Assembly: GCA_947846985.1 (NCBI GenBank)
Contig: CANTUZ010000005.1
Location: 21,300,389 to 21,364,388, forward strand
DNA from: Fratercula arctica
Taxonomy: Eukaryota > Chordata > Aves > Charadriiformes > Alcidae
Length of the DNA stretch: 64,000 bases
Direction of reading: 5' to 3'
A program made the position numbers and the translations under genes. Under the pieces are notes generated by a model. That model was not told where the DNA came from, made no database searches, and saw only the letters and a program-made list of their open reading frames with translations. Positions 29,766 to 41,262 of this stretch are shown here, in pieces (position 1 is the first letter of the stretch; every line of letters begins with the position of its first letter).

Positions 29766-32700
29766 GTTTGGCAAAGTGTACAGCCAGGAAAAATACATAG
29801 CAAATTTTGGGTCGTGTCCGTTGAAATCATGTGTTTGTCTGCCCAGCTTCAGCTACAAGTGAGGGGCATGGATTAATCCAACTGAACTCTGGATTTTACT
29901 GACAGTGAAAAGGTACTTTCCAGGAGCAAACAGCAGATTAATAAGGATTACAGGGTTCCAGCAGGGAGAGAAGCAAAGACCCAATGGCATCCACGTGTAG
30001 AGTTTCCTAAGTCTCCTTAAAAACAATTTTGTGGTTAGCCAGGTTTTCCCATGTATTATTTCTTCAGCATTTGCTTAAAGTGCCTAGGGTATAATTGCAT
30101 AATGAGCAATTACTGAATTCTCAGGTGGCTGTTATTATGTATGCATTTTACTTAAGCTTGTGCAATATTCTTGGAATAAATGTTAGGCAGACTGTCCCTT
30201 CTGGCAGCTTCCCCTCATTCCCACCCCTTCCCCTCCATTGACAAATGTCCTTCGTTTGTCTTTGCAGAAGTGTCATAATTATGTACAGTAATTCTTTGCA
30301 AGTTTGTAGCGTATTTAAGTCTAAAGCAATGACAATCCTGGAGTCCGCTGAAAAATTTTTCCAAGATGCAGTTATGTGGGCTGTCCTTGAAATTTAAGGA
30401 AACAATCTTTATAATTAGTTTGTTGTTGATTACGTTCTGCATAAATAGTGTAAAATGGCATTTGTAACAATTTGCTGGTTAAATGGGAGTAGACTTTGCA
30501 GAAGTCAGTTGCACTGGGGAGAGAAATTAACAACTAAACTGCTTTAAAGCTGCTTTTTCTAAACAAGTGCGAGTGTACTTCACATATTGCACTTTGTTTT
30601 CCAGTCATTTGACCTAAAAAATGCAACATCTAATTTATACATTTTCTCATAACCGATACATTTGTGTGTGTGTTTTTCTTTGCATTGGCATTTTGCAGGG
30701 AAGGATGAAATAATAAACTGCTTGGGAGATATTCTGGACTGATTTATTGAAACAGACGAATCTCAGAGAGAGCACAACTAATTTAAACTTATCACCACAT
30801 GCTGATTAGGTATAAGAAACTCAAAGCATCGTTTTTCTATAAATATGAGTGTATTTCAGAAGACCTAGTTTATTTATGTTAATGTAAACAATCCCTACAC
30901 TGCATATTTGTATTAATGCGTGAGAACAGAAAAGTGAAATGGATATAGAAATAAGAAATCCAGGATCTCCTTGGTCTAAAGAATAAATACCAGTCTAAGT
31001 GCACAGCTGCAGTACTAAAATCACTTAAACTGATGATATTGAGGGAGCCTTAATTAAAGTGATTTTTTTTGAAACTTCTCAGTGACATCTGATTTGATTT
31101 AGAACTGTGGCAGAGAAATACCAGCTAATGTAATCGTTAGAAATAAGTTATTAATTGAAGCTTATACTGTGTTCCCTAGATGAAATGTATATACACTATA
31201 TCCTATACTTTTTGCTTCAGATAGATTTGTAAATTACATCCTTTCTAGATGCAAGTGCTGCATATCTGAAGTGACACAGATCATATTATATTGACATATA
31301 ATGTGTTAGTGTTGAATAGCACATGTCAGAATTGGGCTAGCAAACCGTGTATACGTCCCAGCTGTTCCTATAGCTCTGTTCAGCAGCGTATTCCTGCAAC
31401 CTGGGCTGCTCCTTCGAATGCTGCTAGTTGTGCCACTTCTAGTTTTCCTTTTTGCAGCGTACTACTCTCCTGCCTGGGATTAAGCTGTGTTGTTGGGGGA
31501 GTGACATGTGTACGTGTTTGTGGCCATTGGGTATGTTTTTCTTTTTTTGTTGGAGGCCATATTATGTGGTTTGGGAGCATTATATACCGTCATGTTTTTA
31601 TTTGTTTTAAATAGCTGTCAGGTCTCCGCATTGCTATGTGTTTTACTTGAAGAACCGGCAAGCACAAATGCTGTTGTAGGTGGATGGGTTTTTTTGTTTT
31701 ACTTGAAGGGAGCTGCTCAGCAAACGTTATGGCATTAGAGCTGTATTTGTAGCAGTGTCCAAAGACCTGGTGTATAGCTGACCATGTTTTAAGATTCTGA
31801 AGGGGAATAATCTATACAAGTGAGCTTGGGACCAAATTTTTACCAGCAGCCAGATAGTCATTGTAGCATGAATAGGAGGAGTCATTTGGAGGAAGGACTA
31901 TCTTAAAATGTTGTCGCAGGGTTCTGGCAGTTCTTGGACTTGGTTAAAAGTGATGACAAATCAGTTATGATTGCTTTTCCCAGAGGGACATTGCTGGGAT
32001 AGAACATAACATAGGCTTTCTGGGTGGGAACAGAGATGTATCTTTGACTTCAGTGCTTTAACGATGACAATTAGAAATACCTGTGGAGAGTTGCATAAAA
32101 AATAAACCAGATTCTCACTAATTCTACAAAATTATGTAAAGCCTGTTGGCGCTCCTTCAGTGAAAAGGGAGCGTGCACCTTTAGGAAGAAGAAGAAGGAA
32201 ACCTGGCAGCTAGGGGAAGAGGGTCTTTTATTCTCTCCTCCTCAGGAATCCCCACTCTCTCATCGCCTTGTTGGGTGTGTTCTGTTTGCGCCATCAGACT
32301 CATCACCAGATTTGAAGTCAAGAATAAGCAGCTCAGTTCAGACTGGCAGGGACATTAGTGGAGTCTCAGCTTCCTCTGATGAAAGAATCTAGTGTTTTGT
32401 GGTGAGGCATATTTGGAATGATCTTTGGTAATTATTTTGCTATGGTAGAAATGATGTTGCAGTTGGTCCAGCCTCATACACACCAGCCTGTAGTGGGGAA
32501 CAGAGACTGCTGAGATGAAATGCAGTGATCTGTAACGTTCAGCAGGTCAGACCGCTGACTGATTTCACATCCTAATGGTTTCTTATGAATTTAAACCCTT
32601 CTGGCTGTGTTACGTGTTTCTAAACCCTGAACCTTGGTTCAGGATTTCCTGGTGTGAGACTACCTCTTTCTGGAACACAGAAATATAGCCAGCCTCTACC

Positions 32701-33250
32701 TGCTAACACAATGTCCGTGTCCTGTTTAGGAGCATAGCGCCTTCTAGCTCCGCTCTTCTGATTACGCAAGATCAAGTTTTCTGTATTCTGCTTACTATTT
32801 AATTAGGATTTTTTTTATTTTATACCTTGCACTACCTGAGCTTTGTTTACTTTTAAGAGGACTGGTACCAAGTGTGGGAGCTGCTGAAGAAAGTCAGGTC
32901 CTGGTTCACGAAATTTTGCTTTTGCTGATCAGAACGTAAGTGTCACACCTTTCTGCTCTAAGCTATGTAGTATGGAGGTGTTCCCAGAGCAGAGGGACTC
33001 ATTGACCAAATGGAAGAAGATAAACTTATCAAGGTGGGTTCCCTCCTGTCCCTTTTCTGAGTTAGCTACCAGGTGGACTTGTGTATTTGCCCTGAGCAAG
33101 AGAAAGGTATGACAGTGTTGAAAAGGAAAGTGTTCAGTATAAGGGACACATCCAAACTTTTGCCAGTTCCATCGATTCAGTAGTGCTCTTGGTGATACAT
33201 AAAATTTTCCATTCTTCGACAGTCTTAAATAAAACTTTTTCTGCCGTTCT

Positions 33251-33293
33251 GGATGGGATGGGATGGGATGGGATGGGATGGGATGGGATGGGG
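33251..33293. repeat. (GGATG)8 pentanucleotide microsatellite
   Basis: Eight perfect GGATG units followed by extra G. Every unit junction makes a GGG run separated by AT, so the + strand has many evenly spaced G-triplets. The open frame encoding Ser-His-Pro-Ile-Pro repeats on the other strand is an artefact. Confidence 0.95.
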
Positions 33294-34016
33294 GCTGCCT
33301 CTGCAGGTGGATGATGACCTAGCCTCAATTAGTCTTAGTCTTTCTCGCCTTTTGGCTGAAATGCAGCAACCCAATAGACAGGGGTGTGGAGGCTTCAGTC
33401 CTCAAGGTAGATGTCCTGGACCGAAAACATTGTGTCTGCTCAGCAGCGTGTGGTGCCATGAGCACATTCTTAGTTCTCTTAAGCTAAGATTTCCCAGATA
33501 ACTTCAAATCAAATTCAAGGCTTCAGTTCTTTTCTTCATGGTCTAGGCCATGCATATGGAAAAGGCAGCTACGCATCTGAAGTGAAGACTGCTGTCTGGG
33601 CTACTGTGGAGCATAAATGGATTTTCCACAATAAAGACGAATGTTTTCTGTAGTAAAGAGAATTTTTTTCTTAAGGGTTGTGCTGAGGTACTAGATTAAC
33701 CTCCCCTTCTCCCCCGTTTTCCCAATTTCCAGGATTTAAAAAAGAGCAAAAAGTTCAGTACTGTGTGCAAGGTTCCAAGTGCAAGGTTCGTATTAGCTGA
33801 CCTTGCCTTCAGCATCATAAATAACCAGAAACGTTCATCTGTCAAGAAGTAGAGCAAAACCAGCCTTGCTGCAAAACCCCATTGTGTGGAAGCAGTCGCA
33901 GCATGGGCTTCTTGTCCCAAGTAGAGGATACAGGAGATGATGCAGCCTGTGTGCATGCCACTTAATGCACTAGGAGAAAACTCTACTAGTAGAAAAACTA
34001 GTAGAAAACTCTCAAA

Positions 34017-34126
34017 TAATCATACAGTGGTTAAGGTTGGAAGAGACCTTAAAGATCATCTAGTTCCAACCCCCCTGCCATGGGCAGGGACACCTCCCAC
34101 TAGACCAGGTTGCTCAAAGCCCCAAA
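34017..34126 (-). mobile_element. CR1 LINE 3' terminal fragment
   Basis: Inverted CR1 tail containing TTAAAGATCATCTAGTTCC and CACTAGACCAGGTTGCTCAA. It stops after about 110 bp, so it is strongly 5'-truncated. Confidence 0.9.
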
Positions 34127-35163
34127 ATAGTAATTTGATTGAATGACCCTCCATAGGACGCTCTTGATTGGGGATTCTCCTGAACTTTTATTGCCCAGCT
34201 TGATACTGTATCCATTAACTTCGAAGTGAAAAATCTACAAATATTGGCAGCTGCCAGTTTAAATACTCCTTTGAGTCTTTCCACAGTGGAATCTGTACCA
34301 CAGTGGAATCAAATTAAGTATGAACTTAATTTCATCTGCAAGCATGTATGATTTATTAGGGTTGCTGTACAGTCATAAAGACCCTTAAATCTCATTGATT
34401 TTCCAGGGCCTATATTGTTTTGTACTACTTTTTTTAAAGGGATGACTTAAAAAACGAGCAACTGACAGACAGCTTCTAAATTTGGTCTTTGTGGAGTGCT
34501 CAGGAATTACTTCTGTACGTGCAGCTTTTGCTATATTTATCAAGAGGAAATCCTGAGGATGTATTAAACTACAAAGTTGAAGAATTATTTGAGTTTTACA
34601 TGCTTGAGGCTCTCCTTTCTCCCCGAAGAATTATTTTAGGCTATCTGATATGAAATCACCCTTTTCCTCTTGCTAGGGAGAGAATTCTACTTTACTTCCC
34701 TTGCTGGGATCAACTTCCTGTATTTAAAGGATGGATTTTGTGTTTAGCGGTACGGAGGCGTCTGTACCTATGAAGTGTGGAAACAGGCTCCCCTTTATGA
34801 GAACCTGATGTCTTTTCTGGCGCAGAATATGTACGTCTTTTTCCAGTTGCTGAGAAAAAGGTGGCTTCTGTGGCAGTTGGAGTAACTTTGTCAGACTAGT
34901 GGGTGAGATGGTTAAGAGAGTTTTTAACTGAGTAACCTTCTCAAAGTTACTTGCTATATTGTTTGCCAATAGCCTTAAGGGATTTTCTTTAAATACTATT
35001 CCCCTTTTTGCTTTTGTTTTCCTACTTTCTCCTGTTCTCTTCCAAGAATAAAACCGAGCTTTGCCATACAGCTTACCTCTGACCTAGGGGGAAGGCGATG
35101 TGTGCTGCCAAGTCGTGATCCCACGAATATTGTCTTATAGGAGTGTTGAGAGAGACTTGTTTC

Positions 35164-35181
35164 TCCGATGCATTGTGGGTA
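35164..35181 (-). promoter_or_regulatory. Near-consensus STAF/ZNF143 binding site
   Basis: Read on the minus strand the site is TACCCACAATGCATCGGA. It agrees with the published STAF consensus YWCCCRNMATSCMYYRCR (from memory) at all positions but one. Such sites usually mark promoters. No CpG island or gene is evident next to it, so its role is uncertain. Confidence 0.4.
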
Positions 35182-36543
35182 GTTGTGTCAACATGCACAG
35201 TGTACCTTATCAGGTAGGCTGATTTGTCACTGTAGTTTGGGAACTAACCTTTCACTGGGAAAGCCCTTCCCCTGCTCTTATTTTCCTATTGCTGTTATGG
35301 AAGGAAAGTATTGGAGATACTTGACCTTTCAGTGTCTGGAACTCTCCTCCTGGATGAAATCCTTCGAACCCACTGAGGAGGACACCACACCCTTCTTGGT
35401 GGTTAGTGACCTTAGGTGTGAGCTTTTCAAATGAAGAATACAGAGCTTTGTGCCCCAAACACAAATTCTAGCAGCCGCCTTTTTCAACTTTGCGGGCTTT
35501 TTCAAGGGTTCTGCATTGGTGATGGCATTTCACAGCACCACAAGAAGATAAAGTTGGGAAGCATCAGCTGGATTGTCTTGAGCAACGCCGGGAGGTTCAG
35601 GTGGTGGTACCCACGTGTGCCTATCGGCAGAAATTCCTGCAACCTTTGGTTGTGGAACATGCTGACCTGGATGCTATTAGAAACAGAAGACATTATGTGA
35701 TGGGCTGGTCTGGTGGGGTTCCTATGTTTCCGAAGAAGACACACTAAAAATAGAGGTGTAGAACTTGCTTTTTGTGCCAGGTCTTATTAGTGAAATTTTG
35801 AAAGCTGTTGGTGCCGTTTTTAGACTCGTGTCATTTGGCCCTAACGAGAAAGAAATCTAACAGACACACATGACAGCCACCACCAGCCTACCCGAGTTCT
35901 CCCAAGATTGCCTGCAACGGTGGGAATTTTTCCTGCTAAACGTCAGTAGTGTAGATGAGACCAAAGGTTTTTGTGTCTATTTAGCCTTTCTAAAAATTCT
36001 TCAGTGCGCTGATGGGATAGCAGTCACTCAAAGGAAGACTTCCTTTGCTTGGCTTGATTGACCAGAGTCATTCTGTGGGAAAGGATGCTAACTTATTCTA
36101 AACTGAAGGTGACCCTTGCCTTTTTGTGAGCAATAAAGACATAATAGAGGCCCAGTTAGGGTTCAGTGGAACCCCCACAGCCATCTGCACACTTCATTGG
36201 CAGAAGTGGCTTTCACTTGAACTTGCATTTGACAAGTGTTTTCTGTCTCTTTCTCATTCAGAAGGGTCCTTCAAAGCCAAGTAATTGAAATGCTCTCACC
36301 CCTCGCTCCTTTTCCTCTGTCCCCCAGACTTGCTTAAATTGCAGGGCAACTGGTATTCAATGTTAATGAATAAAAATGCATGCGCTTCCAAAGCTTCACG
36401 CTTTTTTCCTTCCCATAGGGAAGTTTCTAAAAAATCCCGCTTTTTTCCACACTCTCCAGCACCAGCTTCATAAAGGAAAAGTTGGGGAAAAAAAGTGTTT
36501 CTGTTGCGTGTTATGTTGCCGTTTCTCTCTCTCCCTCTCCTGC

Positions 36544-36569
36544 TTTTTTTTTTTTTTTTTTTTTTTTTT
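36544..36569. repeat. T26 homopolymer within a pyrimidine tract
   Basis: The run of 26 T follows a CT-rich stretch (36520-36543). Confidence 0.9.
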
Positions 36570-36639
36570 CCCTTCATCGGGCTGGACTTTTTGAAATGAA
36601 ACACAAATCAGGTCTCTGGAATAAAAGGTTGTGAGTATG

Positions 36640-37420
36640 CCTTGTGGCATTTGGAATGAGACTATTCACTGCCTGAATGACTATAAATAGAAAGCAAGGA
36701 GCTGCGTATTTCTCAGTTCAGACTCCCTGCAAAGAAGCGCCCTTCCCAGTTAAAGGGTGACTTTTTGAAAGAAACCTTGTTCCTTGTGCTGAATTGAATT
36801 GCTCTAGGAATTCTTCTCCTTGCAGCTTGCATAAAAAGGCGTTACTCTCTAATTTATTTCTCCTTTTAAAAGGCGGTATCCCCCATCATAAATGCGGATT
36901 CTTAGCCATGTCGCCAGATATGCCTGTCTTGTCTGTACAGAGTTGCATGTAAAAATATTTCTGAGCGAAGAACAAACATTGTTCTCGGCAATTTTTGTGC
37001 CTGAAAGCTTTCTTTCTGGCTCGGGGCCAGCTGTCGGCTCCCTTTTTATCTGGTAGTCATTCTTCAGTGAGAAGGCTAAATTAGCAGCGCTCAGGTTTTG
37101 GGGTTTTTATTTAGGGATTGAGGAACAGAATGGGAATTGTGATTGATTTTTATAATAAAAGATTTGATTCTCTCAATACACTTGTGATGTTGCCGGCGGT
37201 AAGAACCCCAATAGCTTACTGTTGCAGTTCTGCAGACAATTTGTTTGGCTGATTTGGCTGTTAAAAAATGCTCATAAATCTCCTGTGTTGTGCAGTTATG
37301 CAAATCTAGTGCAGTCATTTTTCTTCTGCCTCCCCTTTTCAGGAGGACTGTGGTATTAAAGAAAGCAGCATAGTAGATGGGAGGGAAACGTTTGATGGAT
37401 TTGTGAGTTGGTAATGTTAA
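36640..37420. promoter_or_regulatory. Candidate intronic enhancer region
   Basis: Motifs seen directly: GGAATG (TEAD type) at 36653-36658; CTATAAATAG, a full MEF2 consensus, at 36681-36690; the 15-bp inverted repeat GAACAAACATTGTTC (SOX-like half sites) at 36970-36984; and the octamer ATGCAAAT at 37298-37305. Repeats are absent apart from the tracts at its edges. That it is an enhancer is inference; single motifs occur often by chance. Confidence 0.25.
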
Positions 37421-37450
37421 AGATCCTAGCACTCAAACTGTTGGATTAGC

Positions 37451-37566
37451 TTTTTTCTCTTTTTCCCCCTTTTTTTTTTTCTTTTTATTTTCCCCTTTTT
37501 TTCTTTTTTCTCTGTCCCTTTTTCTCCACCCCCCCACCCCCCCCCACCCCTCCCTTTTTCCCTCCT
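37451..37566. repeat. Long polypyrimidine tract (116 bp)
   Basis: Almost pure C/T with only a few A and G interruptions. The 3' third (37526-37556) is C-rich, with runs of 7, 9, 4 and 3 C split by single A or T. Confidence 0.9.
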
Positions 37567-38904
37567 AACACAGTGGTGTTTTGTGTGGTGTTATTTTGAA
37601 AGCTGCTTCCAATTTTCTCCTCAGACCTTTTGTTTCACATTTCTTTCTGCCTTCAGAAAACTAGCAAGGGCAGCCTTCTTCATCAAGTCTTCTTTTCCCT
37701 GTTCATAGTTTTTAAAGAATGGGTCTATAGATTCCTTGCATTGCTCTTTCCGTTACCGATGGATTCCTGCTTGTGTGGGTTGTGGTTTTTTGTTTGTTTA
37801 ACAGAGGAACTAAAAGGCTGTCAAATACCCACCTTAATTTTTTAAAGCTTAGCCAGTGCATGGTTTGCAGTGTTTTTTGCATTAGTGCTAACGTGAAAAT
37901 GAGAGCAACAGCGAACAGACAGGAAATAGGGGAGGAATATGAAGTTGCTGTTCATATTTCTAATAAAAGGGGGGAAAAGCAGAAAAAAAAATGTACCGTT
38001 CAGCAAGCCCAGGAATGCAGATTTTAAGAGGTTGCCAAGCAGGCTAAGGAGGGAAGAGATTCTATAATATTTAATTTCTTTGTAGTTTTCTAAATTGTAA
38101 TTTTCTTCACTTAAAACTGACAGTCAGTGTCACTCTTAACAGGATTTTTCATAGCTGGACACGAGTAATAAACTTTATAGAGAAATGTATTCAAGTTGGT
38201 CGTTTCCTTCTCTTGATCCCGACTATTGGGACATCTTGATTATCCTTGTCATTTTACATTTTGGCTGCGTGCTGGTTTCTGCCTGGGGCGCCGTATGTTT
38301 TCCTTGTCACCTTTTATTGTGTGACGGACTTCACCTACGATGGGCCCCTGCTGTCCTTTTGCCTTTGCGGCTAGCGTAGGTATTTCTGTTGCCTTTTCCC
38401 TTTCCCTCGGGAGCCTCTTGTGAGCCATTGTGCGAACACATCGGGCTCCTTTTCGTCTTGTCATGCCTCCAGTGACTTTTGTCCCAACATTTAAAGCCAC
38501 TTTGTAGATGTCACCTACTGTCTACTCACCGTTTTCAAATTTGGCTGCTACTGTTCCCATCTTAGCTCATATTTTTACAATAAATTTTTTCCTGCCTCTT
38601 AATTTGAAGTGACTTTGCTTCATGGGATGTTTTACCTTTAAATCTCCATGAGCAGAGCTCTTAGCTTAGAAAGACAGGCAATTGCTCAGATTCTGTTTTG
38701 CCAGTTATTCATCTGAGTTGCCTTCGAGTTCTTCACTTGATTTAAAGTTACTTTCTAGCTAAAAAAAACACACGTAGTTTTTCTTAGGTTGAATAGCGTA
38801 TTGGCTTATTTTTAATTACGTTGCTCACTAGTTCATGATGATATGAAATTTTGGATCATGTGCTTTTTTAACTTATCAGTAAGATCTTCTTATATATAGT
38901 GTCT

Positions 38905-38920
38905 TTATATATATATATAA
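38905..38920. repeat. Short (TA)n microsatellite
   Basis: TATATATATATATA within a wider AT-rich stretch at 38880-38955. Confidence 0.85.
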
Positions 38921-41200
38921 AATATGTATATTTTAAAATTATGTATGTATATCCTGTTGCAAAGTAAAATATGACAATTTGCAAAATGGGTGCCAAGCAC
39001 AGAGTGCACTTTTCTTCTAGCTATGGGTCTTTCTTGTTAAAATATCAAGCATTTTTGGTAGATTTAAGGCAAGAAGAAACGTTTCCAGGAAGGAAAAAAC
39101 AGTCAGTCTTCTAGTTCACATCCTCAGGTTTCTCTCTGCTTTTGTCATGTGAGGTTTTCCTAACCCAGAAGCAATGGATGCTTAAGTCTCTTCCAAATTC
39201 TGTGCTATTTGTGAACAATAATAGCTACGTAATTACCTTTTCTGGTGATGTAAGATATAAATAAAATTGCTTTTACTGGATTCTTCTGTATGTTGCTTTG
39301 GTTTTTCTTTGCTTTGCTTTTCTTCAGCCTAACCTCATGGGGTAGCATTGTTATGAACTCTCATGGCTTAGGACTCCAGCTGTTTCCAGCCTGTAGGAGT
39401 CCGAAGATATCTCTCTCTCTCTTGTATAGCTGAGAAGACCTATTCAGCTTGGCCACATTGGAGGCATGACACTGAATCAGTGGGGCTGAGGTGATGATGC
39501 AGAAAATCCTTTCTTAATAGGTACTTGGTGTGCCTTCTGTATATGCGCAGAGTCATAAGGATCTGGAGTTAGGAAGGAATATTCTCTAGAATGTTCTCTA
39601 GAACTTGCTGTCCAGCCTGGTATATGATCCTCTTACCATTGTATAGAAGTGGGAGCCCCGTGTCTTTGGGGCAATATTGGTGTCATGCACTTTGCCTGTG
39701 GCACGCTGATTAGTCCTCTTCAGTGCAACTAGAGGGAGCTCAGTATGGAGAAATGTGTATTAATTTAAGTGGACCCTGTTTTCTTAAATGGCTTTGAGAT
39801 TGAAGTCTATGAACCATTTAATGAGTTGGTAATTTTAAGGCTGGGGGGAGGCGCTGTTGTTGTTTTCTTTGGAAGGCAAAGCGTTATGTTTCTTTTTGGC
39901 AGAAATAGTTCTCTGCTTCCCACTGATTAATGGTGCCGTCATATAGCAGCACAGGATAATCTACATATTACCTGTTCTTATTTGTAACTGTTTCTGAACA
40001 GTAGATTTGCTGGTGCACATTCATACTCACTGGAAATAACCCAACTACCCAAGTCTGTTGTCGGAACAGAATATTAATGGGTGGCATATTATTAAATCAA
40101 ATTAATAAAAATGCTTAAAAGAGAAGCTGCAACCAGCAGCTGAATGTAGAGCCGGTGCTACCTGCATGTAGCAACATGAAGCAGGACCTGGACTGAAAGC
40201 ACAGAAACGCGTGTCTTCGTTAAAGTGTAAGTGAAATATTTGTGTCATGAGCATTAAAAAGAGAATTGCTTGGGTTTGTTTGCGCAGCACCCAGAAAAAT
40301 AATGTCAACTTAAGCAAATTTTCGGCACCTGACTTGTCACGACCTGTGACAGCTTGTGTAGAAATGACTGCAGCTGGGAAATCTCATGTCTGTGAATTTA
40401 TGCTTAGATTGGAAGCTAGTCCTGAAGACTGTGCTGTGCTTCAGAGATACCATTTTTGCTAGTCCAAACGGATACAAGAGATGTACTTTGCCCTGCTGAA
40501 CTCCTACGCTAAAATGGCAAGGCCCAGCCTAAGGTCATTCAGAAAGGTTGGGCGCAAGAAGAATGAGCAACTAATACCAGGTTCCATGGGGAATTTGGGA
40601 GGTGACAGAGGTCAGAACCAGGACATTCTGAAGATTCTTCCGGAGTAGTAATTACAAAACTCCTGGGTTTGTTGTTTTTGTTTTTAAAGGCTGGTTGCGT
40701 TCTGATGGCCCAGCAGAGGTTTCATAAGGTCCAGCCTTGGGTTTACTCCCCTAGGGAGATACTGTGTTTTGCAGGGACTTTTCAAGAGCATCCTGTGAGG
40801 CAGCGAAGCATGAGTACTGTTCTTTTAGAGGAGGATTGAACTTTGCGCCACCCACTTCTAGAAAGTTGAAGAGCATGAAGAGGGGAGCATCGTTGCCCTT
40901 CACGTTACAGGTGATTAAGTTGAGACATGTTTCAGTTAAGTGAACTGCCTGGAGGCAGTTAGATTTGGGACTCAGGCCAGGTCTAAGAGTTGGGGGGGGT
41001 TAGGAGTGCGGAAGAAGTTCATGCCCCTCAGCCTGTGCTAGAGCTGGGAAGGCCCTTTGCTCAGAATGCTTACATCACCCAGAGGGCACCAGCACTCCTT
41101 CCTCCGGTATGAGATGTTCCTCTGCTAGTGGGTGTTTCTGGCAGAGCTGTACGGGGGAAATCTTCCAGCATAAAGTAGATCCCCAGGGGACAAGAGTAGG

Positions 41201-41262
41201 TTGTACTTGTACTGACTTGCTGCAAGACCTTGGGTTGGGTGTTTCAATATCGTGTGCCCCTG
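41201..41262 (+). repeat. Possible MIR-like SINE relic
   Basis: GACTTGCTGCAAGACCTTGG followed by TTCAATATCGTGTGCCCCTG resembles the MIR core (TGTGACCTTGGGCAAGT...CCTCAG). It is short and diverged. Confidence 0.3.

Larger units (their letters stand above)
28132..34016 (+). other. LRP5: LRP5 intron 7 segment, 28.1-34.0 kb
   Basis: Mostly unique AT-rich DNA. It contains A14 (28290-28303), T26 (29734-29759) and the (GGATG)8 microsatellite (33251-33290). Open frames of up to 124 codons show no recognisable domain. Confidence 0.75.

Noticed and set aside
33338..33362. Short similarity to the 5' end of U2 snRNA (CTTTCTCGCCTTTTGGCTGA)
   Set aside because: The match is brief, lacks one G of the U2 core, and the following sequence does not resemble U2.
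39486..39570. Possible C/D box snoRNA (GTGATGATG near 39490)
   Set aside because: No CTGA D box with a matching terminal stem at a suitable distance.
39577..39605. Heat-shock or glucocorticoid element (repeated TTCTCTAGAA words)
   Set aside because: The spacing of the outer half sites does not fit either consensus. It looks like a short local duplication.
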